Assembly (NCBI GenBank): GCA_007130355.1
Contig: SLSQ01000175.1
Span: 1 to 13,603 of the forward strand
Source: Trueperaceae bacterium
GTDB lineage: Bacteria > Deinococcota > Deinococci > Deinococcales > Trueperaceae
Direction of reading: 5' to 3'
DNA length: 13,603 nt
A program made the position numbers and the translations under genes. Positions 1-6,656 of the stretch are shown here, piece by piece. The notes beneath the pieces are model-generated. The model saw only the letters and a list, made by a program, of their open reading frames with translations. It did not search any database and was not told where the DNA came from. How positions within the stretch are numbered: position 1 is the first letter of the stretch; every line of letters starts with the position of its first letter.

Positions 1-2
1 CG

Positions 3-197
3 GTCGACGCGGTACTGGCGCGCATGCGGGCGACCGGCTCGGTCGCCGTCGAGGCCCGTGCCCTCTGGATCCACGGGCGGGACGTCCCGGCGGACGCCGC
101 GGCGCAGGCCCGGATCGAGGCGGCGGTGCCCGCGGCGACGCGCGCCCACCTGACGGCGGAGGGCGCGCTCGCCCGCATCGAGCTTGGAACGGGGTGA
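3..197 (+). CDS. C-terminal fragment of an unrecognised protein (5' end outside window)
   Basis: An open frame runs from the window edge to a TGA at 195-197 and encodes the last 64 residues of a protein. The fragment is Ala/Arg-rich and predicted to be helical. It contains a segment reading ATRAHLTAEGALARIELG that is faintly like the helical tail of MBL-fold hydrolases, where a His-Leu pair precedes a short loop and strand. That resemblance is too weak for a functional call. The gene converges on the racemase-like gene, with 31 bp between the two stop codons and no clear terminator between them. Codon use is high in G/C at third positions, as in the neighbours, which supports real coding. Confidence 0.55.
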   Translation, partial: VDAVLARMRATGSVAVEARALWIHGRDVPADAAAQARIEAAVPAATRAHLTAEGALARIELGTG

Positions 198-228
198 CCC
201 TCGGGCGGGTCCGCGCGAGGTCGGCCGC

Positions 229-1398
229 TCAGGCGGCGACGTCGTCGGACGACCCGGTCCGCGCCCGACCTCCGGCCGCGGCGTCGGACGCTCCGATCGG
301 CTCCGGGGCGCCCAAGCGGTTCCCCGCGTCGTCGATCACGACCTTGTCGACGTAGTCGGAGTTGAGCAGCTTCAGCGCGCCCATGTACTGCAACTTGAAC
401 CGGATCGTGTCGCCGACGCGCGTCGGCGTGGCGCGCCGACCGACGTCGATCGACATGATGTCGCTGCTGACGTCGACGATCTCGACCCCCTCGTCGTCCG
501 GTTCGAGGTACTCCGGGTCGAGGTCGAGCCAGCCGACGTCGACGAGCGCCTGCCGGCGCGTCCCGATCGGACCGCGCGACGCTTCGCGCGTCCCGCCGAA
601 CGGATCCTCGCCGAACGGTCCGGACGGCTCCGCCGGCTTCTCGGCCACCTCGATGACCTCGGCCTCGAGCGAGAGGACGTCGTCGCGCATCCCGTCGAGC
701 GTGCCGCCGTGCACGATGTCGGTTCCGAAGAACAGGCCCTCGCCGATCCGGAAGTGGTTCACGGCGGCGGGCACGCGTCCCTCGGCCAGCATCGGCAGCG
801 CCACGGTCGTGCCCCCGGACACCCACGGCACGACGATGCCGTGGCGCACCTCGATCAGCTCGCGGAACAGGCTCAGCTGCCAGAGCTTGTCCTCGCTCGG
901 CAGCGTGCCGTTGAGGCAGTTGAAGTTCGTGCCGATCCCTTGGAGCTCGAGGTGGTCGAAGCGCAGGGCACGGCCGACGAACTCGGCCACGCGCTCGCGG
1001 ACGATCCCTTCACGCAGGTCGCCCATCTCGACCATCACCACGACGCCGTGGCGGACCCCCTGGCGACCGGCCTCGGCGTCGAGCGCCTCGAGGGTGGCGA
1101 GTTCGGTGTTGTAGCTCGCGTCGGCCCAGCGCACCACGTCCTCGGCGTTGCCGGGGGCCGGCGGCTTGATGTAGACGGTTCGGACGTGCGCATCGAGCCG
1201 GCGCACGGCGGCGAGGTTCCCGGTGCGAGCGTCCATCACTTCGGCGGGCTGCAACGCCAAGACCTCGCGGAGCAGGGTCTCGCTGCCGCAGAGCAGCTTG
1301 GTGACGTAACCGACCTCGATGCCGTTCGGCTCGGTGCGCGCTCGGATCGCCCGGTGGTTCGCCCGGAGCGCGTCGCGGTTCATGCGCAACGTGGCCAT
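229..1398 (-). CDS. PLP-dependent racemase, ornithine racemase-like (alanine racemase N-terminal fold)
   Basis: The 389-residue product looks like the ornithine racemase/YhfX-type branch of fold-III PLP enzymes, which interconvert L and D amino acids in the cytosol. The presumed PLP lysine is K34 in GYVTK. Other family landmarks are VEMGDLREGI (123-132), the GTNFNCLNG phosphate-binding region (156-164), SGGTT (194-198), NHFRIGEG (214-221), the EAEVIEVAEKP stretch (246-256) and SSDIMSIDV (311-319). These follow the order known in Orr-type proteins rather than in biosynthetic alanine racemase (Alr). The ATG lies one base after the TGA of the upstream acetyltransferase gene (TGAGATG), so translation is probably coupled; there is no good Shine-Dalgarno sequence. 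The tail after about residue 362 is low-complexity. The substrate is uncertain: ornithine by family, but other basic or neutral amino acids are possible. Confidence 0.85.
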   Translation of the reverse strand: MATLRMNRDALRANHRAIRARTEPNGIEVGYVTKLLCGSETLLREVLALQPAEVMDARTGNLAAVRRLDAHVRTVYIKPPAPGNAEDVVRWADASYNTELATLEALDAEAGRQGVRHGVVVMVEMGDLREGIVRERVAEFVGRALRFDHLELQGIGTNFNCLNGTLPSEDKLWQLSLFRELIEVRHGIVVPWVSGGTTVALPMLAEGRVPAAVNHFRIGEGLFFGTDIVHGGTLDGMRDDVLSLEAEVIEVAEKPAEPSGPFGEDPFGGTREASRGPIGTRRQALVDVGWLDLDPEYLEPDDEGVEIVDVSSDIMSIDVGRRATPTRVGDTIRFKLQYMGALKLLNSDYVDKVVIDDAGNRLGAPEPIGASDAAAGGRARTGSSDDVAA

Positions 1399-1399
1399 C

Positions 1400-1873
1400 T
1401 CAGCGGGCGAGACGCATCTCGAGGTACTTGCTCGTGAAGCCGAGCTTCTCGTACAGCTTCACCGCCGGATTGTCCGGCTCGACGTGCAGCGCGATCCCGC
1501 CCTCGCAGCCGTCGATCGCCCGCCGCATGACGGCGGCGCCGATCCCCTGGCCGCGGCGGTCGCGGTGGGTGGCGACGTACACGAGGAGGTTCTCGGGCAC
1601 GTAGCCGGCCATGTGGGTGTCGTTGGTGACCACGACGCCGACGATCTCGCCGTCGTCCTCGGCGACGGTGACGGTGCCACCGTCGGCGCCGCCCTCGCCG
1701 GAGGCCCGGTGCAGGCAGGCGCGGATCTGCTCGATCGGATCGCCGAAGCGATCGAGGTGTTCGTACAGGAAGCGCGCGACCGGCTCGAGCCGATCGCGGC
1801 GGAAGACGTCGCGTTCTTCGGCGGTGTCGAACCGGTGGTTCGTCAACGCGAAGCGGGTGGGGCGTACGGTCAT
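1400..1873 (-). CDS. GNAT-family N-acetyltransferase
   Basis: This 157-residue protein has a typical acetyl-CoA-binding motif A: strand LLVYVATHRD (96-105) followed by RGQGIG (107-112), matching R/Q-x-x-G-x-G/A, and then a helix. Motif B is NPAVKLYEKLGF (135-146), the usual GNAT C-terminal signature. The acyl acceptor cannot be read from the sequence. The start ATG at 1871-1873 is preceded by GAAGGGA about four bases away. It is the first gene of a two-gene minus-strand unit with the racemase, which suggests both act on the same small amine or amino acid, but that is only inference. It is transcribed divergently from the ABC importer, across the 362-bp control region. Confidence 0.88.
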   Translation of the reverse strand: MTVRPTRFALTNHRFDTAEERDVFRRDRLEPVARFLYEHLDRFGDPIEQIRACLHRASGEGGADGGTVTVAEDDGEIVGVVVTNDTHMAGYVPENLLVYVATHRDRRGQGIGAAVMRRAIDGCEGGIALHVEPDNPAVKLYEKLGFTSKYLEMRLAR

Positions 1874-1941
1874 GGGTTCCCTTCGGTCGGACTCCGAATG
1901 GTGGGAAGCGGCGGCGACGGGTCGTGCCCGGTCGCGCCATG

Positions 1942-1964
1942 TGCATATGCAAGCCTAGGTTGCA
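1942..1964. promoter_or_regulatory. Palindromic operator-like site in the divergent intergenic region
   Basis: The self-complementary decamer TGCATATGCA (1942-1951) overlaps an inverted repeat with arms TGCAA (1948-1952) and TTGCA (1960-1964) around a 7-nt centre containing CCTAGG. It is one of the few AT-rich islands here and sits between two divergent units, so a repressor or activator site is plausible. No regulator gene is adjacent in the window and the cognate protein is unknown. Confidence 0.35.
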
Positions 1965-2033
1965 AACCGTGCCGTCGATGCATCCTGCGTTACGGACGAC
2001 CCGTCCGATCCGTGCGATCCGAACGTCGGCCGT

Positions 2034-2064
2034 TTGACCCCGCGTCGGCGCCGTATGGTATGCA
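2034..2064 (+). promoter_or_regulatory. Candidate sigma-70-type promoter for the ABC importer genes
   Basis: TTGACC (2034-2039) resembles a -35 box. TGG-TATGCA (2056-2064) resembles an extended -10 box, with 19 bp between the hexamers. This would start transcription near 2071 and leave a leader of about 165 nt before the binding-protein ATG. The spacing is long and the -10 box imperfect, so the assignment is tentative. Confidence 0.4.
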
Positions 2065-2091
2065 TGAGCGTACCGTCCGAGGCGGAGAGCA

Positions 2092-2200
2092 GGACCGAAG
2101 CGAGGGCTGCGCCAGCGCGTGCCCGCAGCGTTTCGTCCGAGTCCGCCCGGGCCGCCGCGACGGAACGGTTCCGACGCGGCGCGAGGCGCCCGCCTGGGCG
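2092..2200 (+). promoter_or_regulatory. Structured 5' leader with three consecutive hairpins
   Basis: Three stem-loops lie between the candidate promoter and the ribosome binding site. Hairpin 1 spans 2092-2138: GGACCGAA pairs with TTCGTCC leaving one bulged C, and GCTGC pairs with GCAGC. Hairpin 2 spans 2153-2181: CGCCGCG pairs with CGCGGCG and CGGAA with TTCCG, broken only by an A-A mismatch, around a CGG loop. Hairpin 3 spans 2187-2200: CGCCC pairs with GGGCG around GCCT. None is followed by a T run, so they are not intrinsic terminators. I do not recognise a known riboswitch class. GC-rich DNA forms hairpins easily by chance, but hairpin 2 is unusually regular. Confidence 0.4.
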
Positions 2201-2235
2201 TCCGCAGACGTCGATTCAGGTAAGGAGTCCCAACC

Positions 2236-3024
2236 ATGACCAAGATCCGAATGCTCGTCGCGTCCCTCGCCGCCGCTTTGGTGGTCGGCCTCGGCGCCGT
2301 CCAGGCGCAGACCCCGATCGACGACGGCGTGTTCGTCGTCGCCATGTCCGGCGAGTACCCGCCGTTCTCGATGCCGCGCGAAGACGGCAGCCTCGAAGGC
2401 TTCGACGCCGACGTCGCGCAGGCCCTCGCCGACTACCTCGGCGTCGAACTCGAAGTGCAGCAGGCCGAGTTCAGCGGCATCATCGCCGGCGTGCAGACCG
2501 GCCGCTTCGACGCCTCGATCGCGTCGCACGCCCGAACCCCGGAGCGCGAGGCGGCGGTCCGCTTCCTCGACACGCCGTACTACTTCGGCGGCGGCCAGTT
2601 CTTCGCGCCGGCCGACAGCGACTACGACGACTGGATGGAGATCGTCGAGGACGGCGGCACCTTCGCCGTCGACCGCGGCGGCACGAACCAGTTCTGGCTC
2701 GAGGACAACGGCTACGGCGACACCGTCGCGACCTACTCGGGCGTGCCGGAGTCGCTGCAGGCGATCCAGGCCGGCCAGGCCGACGCCATCTTCACGAACC
2801 CGATCGTCGGGAACCAGGCGTTCCAGGCGAGCGGCATGGAGATGAAGCCGATCAGCGGCCTGGTGTTCGAGGAGAACGCCTGGATCACGATCCGCGACGG
2901 CAACGAAGAGTTCGCCGACATGCTCAACGAAGCGATGGAAGCGATCCGTGCCGACGGCACGCTGCTCGAGATCAGCGAACGCTGGATCGGCGGCGACATC
3001 GTCACTCCGCCCGACGCCGAGTAA
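2236..3024 (+). CDS. Amino-acid ABC transporter substrate-binding protein (SBP family 3)
   Basis: The 262-residue precursor has a Sec signal peptide: KIR at the N-terminus, a hydrophobic stretch at 7-22, and cleavage after AQA near residue 24-26. No lipobox Cys is present, so the mature protein should be free in the periplasm or cell envelope. Family-3 landmarks are YPPF (41-44), the GFDADVAQAL signature (55-64), TPERE with the carboxylate-binding Arg R104, and DTPYYFGGG (112-120). The family Asp that holds the ligand amino group (DAxxxD) is Asn here (N188 in DAIFTN), so the ligand may be atypical. The ATG is well placed, with TAAGGAG at 2221-2227. The permease gene follows after 111 bp. Polar amino acids or related compounds are the likely substrates; the exact one is unknown. 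Confidence 0.9.
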   Translation: MTKIRMLVASLAAALVVGLGAVQAQTPIDDGVFVVAMSGEYPPFSMPREDGSLEGFDADVAQALADYLGVELEVQQAEFSGIIAGVQTGRFDASIASHARTPEREAAVRFLDTPYYFGGGQFFAPADSDYDDWMEIVEDGGTFAVDRGGTNQFWLEDNGYGDTVATYSGVPESLQAIQAGQADAIFTNPIVGNQAFQASGMEMKPISGLVFEENAWITIRDGNEEFADMLNEAMEAIRADGTLLEISERWIGGDIVTPPDAE

Positions 3025-3056
3025 GACCGGGCGGTTCCCGAACCCGATCGTTAGAG

Positions 3057-3087
3057 CGCGTGGCCGGCCCCCCGGGCCGGCCACGCG
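3057..3087 (+). other. Perfect 14-bp intergenic stem-loop between binding protein and permease
   Basis: CGCGTGGCCGGCCC (3057-3070) pairs perfectly with GGGCCGGCCACGCG (3074-3087) around a CCC loop. No T run follows, so it is not a standard intrinsic terminator. In importer operons such hairpins often stabilise the upstream binding-protein mRNA and reduce permease expression. That role fits its position here but is inferred. Confidence 0.7.
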
Positions 3088-3135
3088 TGCGTCCGGGACG
3101 CCGCGTCCGCCGTCCCGACCGAGAGGAGCCGACGC

Positions 3136-3831
3136 ATGATCCCCTACATGCAGGATCTGTTCGCCACGGTGTTCACGCCGGTCGTCCTCGGCAGAGTCTG
3201 GGAGGGCACGCAGACCACGATCCTCGTCGTGTTCCTCTCCGGCCTGTTCGGGCTGCTGCTCGGCCTGGCCTCGGCGCTCGGCCGCATGGCCAAGTTCCTT
3301 CCGACCCGGATCGTCGCGATCGCCTACGTCGAGTTCTTCCGCGGCACGCCGCTGCTGGTCCAGCTGTTCATCATCTGGTTCGGCCTGCCCGGCCTGATCC
3401 CGGGGTTCCAATGGGACACCGCGCTGCACGCCGGCATCGTGGGCATGAGCCTCTACGCCGGCGCCTACTTCTCGGAGATCATCCGCGGCTCGTTCGCGGC
3501 GGTCCCGAAGGGCCAGATGGAGGCGGCACGCGTGCTCGGTCTCAGCGGCTTCCAGGATTTCCGGTTCATCCAGCTGCCGCAGGCGACGCGCAACGCGATC
3601 CCCGCGCTCGGCAACCAGTTCATCTCGCTGATCAAGGACTCGACGCTGGTGTCGGTCATCAGCGTGCAGGACCTGCTCTGGCAGGGTCAGAGCGTCGTCT
3701 CCCGCACGTTCCGGCCGTTCCCCGTCTACATCGGGATCGCCCTGATCTATCTGATCCTCAGCAACATCGCCGCCCTCGCCGTCAACCGGCTCGAGGCGTA
3801 CTACAACCGTCCGTACCGCGCGTCGCGCTAG
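3136..3831 (+). CDS. Amino-acid ABC transporter permease (HisM/GlnP family)
   Basis: The 231-residue inner-membrane protein has about five hydrophobic segments: near 25-50, 60-85, 97-115, 170-185 and 198-220. The region VEFFRGTPLLVQLF (65-78) is characteristic of the polar amino-acid permease family. The cytoplasmic EAA loop that contacts the ATPase is visible as MEAARVLGLSGFQDFRFIQLP (about 129-149). The ATG at 3136 has AGGAG at 3124-3128. It follows the binding protein in the same direction and presumably forms a homodimeric pore or pairs with another permease. No ATP-binding subunit gene follows: the next gene is convergent, so the ATPase must be encoded elsewhere. The end of the gene is followed by a small CGGCGC/GCGCCG hairpin (3835-3849). 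Confidence 0.93.
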   Translation: MIPYMQDLFATVFTPVVLGRVWEGTQTTILVVFLSGLFGLLLGLASALGRMAKFLPTRIVAIAYVEFFRGTPLLVQLFIIWFGLPGLIPGFQWDTALHAGIVGMSLYAGAYFSEIIRGSFAAVPKGQMEAARVLGLSGFQDFRFIQLPQATRNAIPALGNQFISLIKDSTLVSVISVQDLLWQGQSVVSRTFRPFPVYIGIALIYLILSNIAALAVNRLEAYYNRPYRASR

Positions 3832-3834
3832 ACG

Positions 3835-3849
3835 CGGCGCCCCGCGCCG
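3835..3849. terminator. Possible weak bidirectional hairpin between convergent genes
   Basis: CGGCGC (3835-3840) pairs with GCGCCG (3844-3849) around a CCC loop in the 55 bp separating the permease stop from the stop of the convergent UPF0316 gene. No T run is present on either strand, so it would need Rho or another factor. It is recorded because of its position only. Confidence 0.25.
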
Positions 3850-3886
3850 GACGCGACGACCCCGTTCCCGGCGGCCGCCCCGCGCC

Positions 3887-4405
3887 TCACTTGCGCGCTC
3901 GGGCCGCCGGGAACGCCGTGAGGCGCACCGGGGTGGTGCCCTCGAACGACACGAACGCCTCGGGGTCCACCGTCTGGACCAATTTCAGCGCCTCGGCGAC
4001 GCGCTTGCGCGGCAACACCGAGAAGGCGAGGCGCACCTCTCCGTCCCGCCCGGCGGCGTTCAACTCGGTCACGACGTACCCGTGCTCCCGCAAGGCGCCG
4101 GCGGCCGACGCGTTGCCGACGGGCGCGACGATCCGCATCATCACGTCGCCGACCGCGATCCACCGCTCGATCTGCACGCCGAGCATCGTGCCCGCCGCGT
4201 AGCCGCCGGCGTAGGCGACGAACTGGAGCGGACTATCGAGGTTCGTGAGCACCTGCGCCGCTGCGGCCAGCCACACCAGGCTCTCGAGGAACCCGAGCGC
4301 CCCGGCCAGGAGGGGACGCCCCCGGACCAGGAAGCCGATCCGAAGGGTGCCGATCGAGACGTCGGCGACACGCAGGAAGAAGATCGAGGCGGCGCCGAGG
4401 AGCAC
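3887..4405 (-). CDS. UPF0316 (DUF5698/DUF2179) membrane protein
   Basis: The product is about 172 residues. The N-terminal part has three hydrophobic segments, beginning LLGAASIFFLRVADVSIGTLR, and then the highly typical YAGGYAAGTMLGVQIERWIAVG region. The C-terminal part (about 90-160) is a soluble alpha/beta domain of the DUF2179 type, related to the cytosolic domain of YitT-like proteins. The function of the family is not established. I chose the GTG at 4403-4405 because GAGGTG lies six bases upstream. A GTG at 4412-4414 and an ATG at 4450 are also in frame, but the latter would overlap the ROK gene by 35 bases. It follows the ROK kinase stop by 10 bp and is the last gene of the ackA unit. 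Confidence 0.82.
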   Translation of the reverse strand: MLLGAASIFFLRVADVSIGTLRIGFLVRGRPLLAGALGFLESLVWLAAAAQVLTNLDSPLQFVAYAGGYAAGTMLGVQIERWIAVGDVMMRIVAPVGNASAAGALREHGYVVTELNAAGRDGEVRLAFSVLPRKRVAEALKLVQTVDPEAFVSFEGTTPVRLTAFPAARARK

Positions 4406-4415
4406 GTCGAGCACC

Positions 4416-5309
4416 TCAGTCGACCGCCTTCGCCGCGACGGCGGCGGCACCGATGACGCCGGCGTCGGTCCCGAGCAGAGCGGGCAGCAGGACGGGTTCG
4501 GGCCAGCCGACCAGGTAGCGCCGCGCGGCCGCGTCGATCCGGTCGAGGTAGAAGGCGCCGACCTGGCTCATGCCTCCCCCGATCACGAAGGCGTCGGGGT
4601 CGAAGATCTTGACCAGGTTCGCGATGCCGATGCCGGTCATGCGCGTCGCGCCGTCGACGATGCGGAGCGCCTTCGGGTCGCCGTCGATCGCCGCCGCGAA
4701 CACCTCCTCCGTCGTCATCGTGCGACCGAACACGTAGCTTCCGTCCCGCGCGATCGAGCGGCCGGCGGCGAGCGCCTCGAGCGTGCCGTCGCTCCCGTCG
4801 CCGCCCACCGGCCCTCCGGGCAGCAGGGTCACGTGCCCGATCTCGCCGGCCAGGCCGTGCGCGCCGTGGATCACCCGGTCGCCCAGGAACAGGCCGCCAC
4901 CGATGCCGGTCGAGAGCGTCACGTACACGCTCGCGTCGAACCCGCGCGCCGCGCCGAAGCGGTGCTCGGCGTAGCCGGCGGCGTTGGCGTCGTTCTCGAG
5001 CACGACCGTCCGCCCGAGCCGCTCCTCGAGCGCCGCCACGATGGCCGCGTTCTCCATCCCCGGGATGTTCGGCGCGAACAGGACCGTCCCGCTCTTCAGG
5101 TCGAGCGGCCCCGGCGAGCCCACGCCGATCGCCGTCACCGCCGGGCCGTCGCTCAAGAGCTCGTCCGCGAGCCCCACCATCGCGTCGACGACGTCGGCGA
5201 ATCCGGTCCTCGGCGTCGGCACGCGTCCGCGGCGCACTACCGTCCCGTCGTCGCGGACAACGGCCGCGGCGATCTTCGTTCCTCCCAGGTCGAGGCCCAA
5301 CGTGGTCAC
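4416..5309 (-). CDS. ROK-family sugar kinase (glucokinase-like) lacking the zinc cysteines
   Basis: The 297-residue protein is of ROK length and begins with the phosphate-binding motif LGLDLGGTKIA (4-14). Further family features are GVGSPGPLD (62-70), ENDANAAGYAEHRFGAARG (105-123, with catalytic Asp D107), STGIGGGLFLG (133-143) and GEIGHVTLLPGG (155-166), which carries the conserved His H159. Downstream, FVIGGGMSQ (241-249) is the nucleotide-binding signature. The usual CxCGxxGCxE zinc motif is replaced by a Gly/Asp-rich loop before TLEALAAGRSIARD (177-190), and the whole protein has no Cys. The likely reaction is ATP-dependent phosphorylation of glucose or another hexose in the cytosol. The GTG start overlaps the ackA TGA as GTGA (5306-5309), which implies translational coupling with acetate kinase. 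Confidence 0.9.
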   Translation of the reverse strand: MTTLGLDLGGTKIAAAVVRDDGTVVRRGRVPTPRTGFADVVDAMVGLADELLSDGPAVTAIGVGSPGPLDLKSGTVLFAPNIPGMENAAIVAALEERLGRTVVLENDANAAGYAEHRFGAARGFDASVYVTLSTGIGGGLFLGDRVIHGAHGLAGEIGHVTLLPGGPVGGDGSDGTLEALAAGRSIARDGSYVFGRTMTTEEVFAAAIDGDPKALRIVDGATRMTGIGIANLVKIFDPDAFVIGGGMSQVGAFYLDRIDAAARRYLVGWPEPVLLPALLGTDAGVIGAAAVAAKAVD

Positions 5310-6505
5310 GAACGTGCTCCTCCCCCGCTCGCGGCCCGCGCGAGCTCGGCGATGCGTCCCTCTTCGTCGGTCGGTTCCACGACGCAGGCGACGGTCGCCT
5401 CCGCCGCGCTCAGGTCCGGTCCGTGCGCCCGGTTCCGCTCGGGATCGAGGCGGACGCCGAGGAACGCCAGGTGCGCCGCCGCGTCCGCGCGCAGCGCCGC
5501 GTCGTTCTCGCCCACGCCGCCCGTGAACACGATCAGGTCGACGCCGTTCATGGCGACCGTCATCCGCGCCACCGCCTGCGCCACGCGGTAGGCGTACACC
5601 TCGAGCGCGGCGGCGGCGTCGACGTTCCCGGCGTCGGCGGCGGCGCGGACGTCGCGCACGTCGTTCGAGACGCCGGAGAGGCCCAGCAGCCCGGATTCCC
5701 GGTTCAGGAGCGCGTCGATCGCCTCGGGCGTGGCGCCCTCGCGCGCGAGGTGCAGCACGATCCCCGGATCGACGTCGCCGCTCCGCGTCCCCATCATCAG
5801 CCCCTCCATCGGGGTGAACCCCATGGTCGTGTCGACCGAACGGCCGCGGTCGACCGCCGCGGCGCTGGCGCCGTTGCCGAGGTGGAGCGTCACGATCCGC
5901 AGCTCGCTGCGCTCGCGCCCGATCCGTCGGGCGGCGCGTTCGGAGACGACGTCGTGGCTGGTGCCGTGGAAGCCGTAGCGGCGGATCCGGTGCTCGCGGT
6001 AGAGCCGCATCGGCAGCGGGTAGAGGTAGGCCCGGCGCGGAAGGCGGGCGTGGAAGGCGGTGTCGAAGACCGCCACGTGCGGCAGCTCGGGGAACCGGGC
6101 GCGCGCCGCCGCGATCCCGGCCAGGTTGCCGGGCAGGTGCAGCGGTGCGAGCTCCGTCGCGTCGCGCAGCGCCGCGACCGCCGCGTCGTCGAGCACGGTC
6201 GGGGCCACGAACCGTTCGGCGCCGTGCACGACGCGGTGCCCGACGCAGCCGATCCGCGCCAGCGTCGCCTCGGCGCCCCACGCCGTCAGCACCGCGTCGA
6301 GCGCCCCGGCGACGTCCGCCGCGGCGACGCGACGCGACGGCGCCCCGTCGCTTCGGAGGCGCGCCCCCTCCGGAGCGCCGATCCGTTCGACGAGCGCCCT
6401 GGGACCGTGCGGCAGCACGGCCGCCTTGAGGCTGCTGCTGCCCGCGTTGAGCACCAGCACCGGCTCGTTCGGCGCCTCCTCGGACCGCGCGCTTCGGCGT
6501 TCCAC
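5306..6505 (-). CDS. ackA: Acetate kinase
   Basis: The 399-residue product matches the usual length of acetate kinase, which interconverts acetate plus ATP and acetyl phosphate plus ADP. Motifs in order are VLNAGSSSLK (18-27, with N20), GHRVVHGAERF (89-99, with catalytic Arg R91), FDTAFH (147-152, with D148), RYGFHGTSHDVVSERAA (176-192, with His H180), HLGNGASAAAVDRGRSVDTTMG (208-229), TRSGDVDPG (240-248, with R241), FTGGVGEN (327-334) and PTDEEGRIA (378-386). The GTG at 6503-6505 is preceded by GGAGGT with six bases between, which is why I prefer it to earlier in-frame starts that would give up to 447 residues. It is first in a unit with a ROK kinase and a UPF0316 gene. No phosphotransacetylase gene is in the window. 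Confidence 0.95.
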   Translation of the reverse strand: MERRSARSEEAPNEPVLVLNAGSSSLKAAVLPHGPRALVERIGAPEGARLRSDGAPSRRVAAADVAGALDAVLTAWGAEATLARIGCVGHRVVHGAERFVAPTVLDDAAVAALRDATELAPLHLPGNLAGIAAARARFPELPHVAVFDTAFHARLPRRAYLYPLPMRLYREHRIRRYGFHGTSHDVVSERAARRIGRERSELRIVTLHLGNGASAAAVDRGRSVDTTMGFTPMEGLMMGTRSGDVDPGIVLHLAREGATPEAIDALLNRESGLLGLSGVSNDVRDVRAAADAGNVDAAAALEVYAYRVAQAVARMTVAMNGVDLIVFTGGVGENDAALRADAAAHLAFLGVRLDPERNRAHGPDLSAAEATVACVVEPTDEEGRIAELARAASGGGARS

Positions 6506-6569
6506 CGCATCACCTCCGTCGTGCTGCGCCCACCGTCCGCGAACGATCGTCGTCGCCGACGGCCGCTCG

Positions 6570-6578
6570 AGCATATCA
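6570..6578 (-). promoter_or_regulatory. Candidate extended -10 element for ackA
   Basis: Read on the minus strand, TGA-TATGCT resembles an extended -10 element about 57 nt upstream of the predicted ackA transcript's GTG. No convincing -35 box lies 16-19 bp further upstream, so the assignment rests on the -10 box alone. Confidence 0.3.
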
Positions 6579-6637
6579 GCGGGCGGGCGACGCCTTCGGG
6601 AAGGGTGCCGTGCGGCGTCCACGCCCCGACCCGCCGA

Positions 6638-6656
6638 TTGAGCCTGCATCGCTCAA
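6638..6656. promoter_or_regulatory. Inverted repeat TTGAGC-N7-GCTCAA between divergent genes
   Basis: A perfect 6-bp inverted repeat (arms at 6638-6643 and 6651-6656) lies in the 226-bp divergent region between ackA and the DUF2203 gene. CTTTT follows it on the plus strand. No plus-strand gene ends upstream, so a terminator role is unlikely and an operator is the better guess. No regulator gene is nearby. Confidence 0.3.

Noticed and set aside
184..1437. Long plus-strand open frame opposite the racemase gene
   Set aside because: It is rich in Arg, Asp, Val and His, as expected of an antisense frame in GC-rich DNA, and it lies opposite a gene with clear family motifs.
1990..4202. Two very long open frames (minus 1990-3429 and plus 2034-4202) across the importer region
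   Set aside because: Both are Arg/Pro or Arg/Asp-rich with no domain pattern. The binding protein and permease have matching motifs and ribosome binding sites in their own frames.
5310..6281. N-terminal extension of the ROK kinase frame through ackA
   Set aside because: The extension is an off-frame reading of ackA, and the ROK kinase has a natural GTG start in GTGA overlap at 5306-5309.
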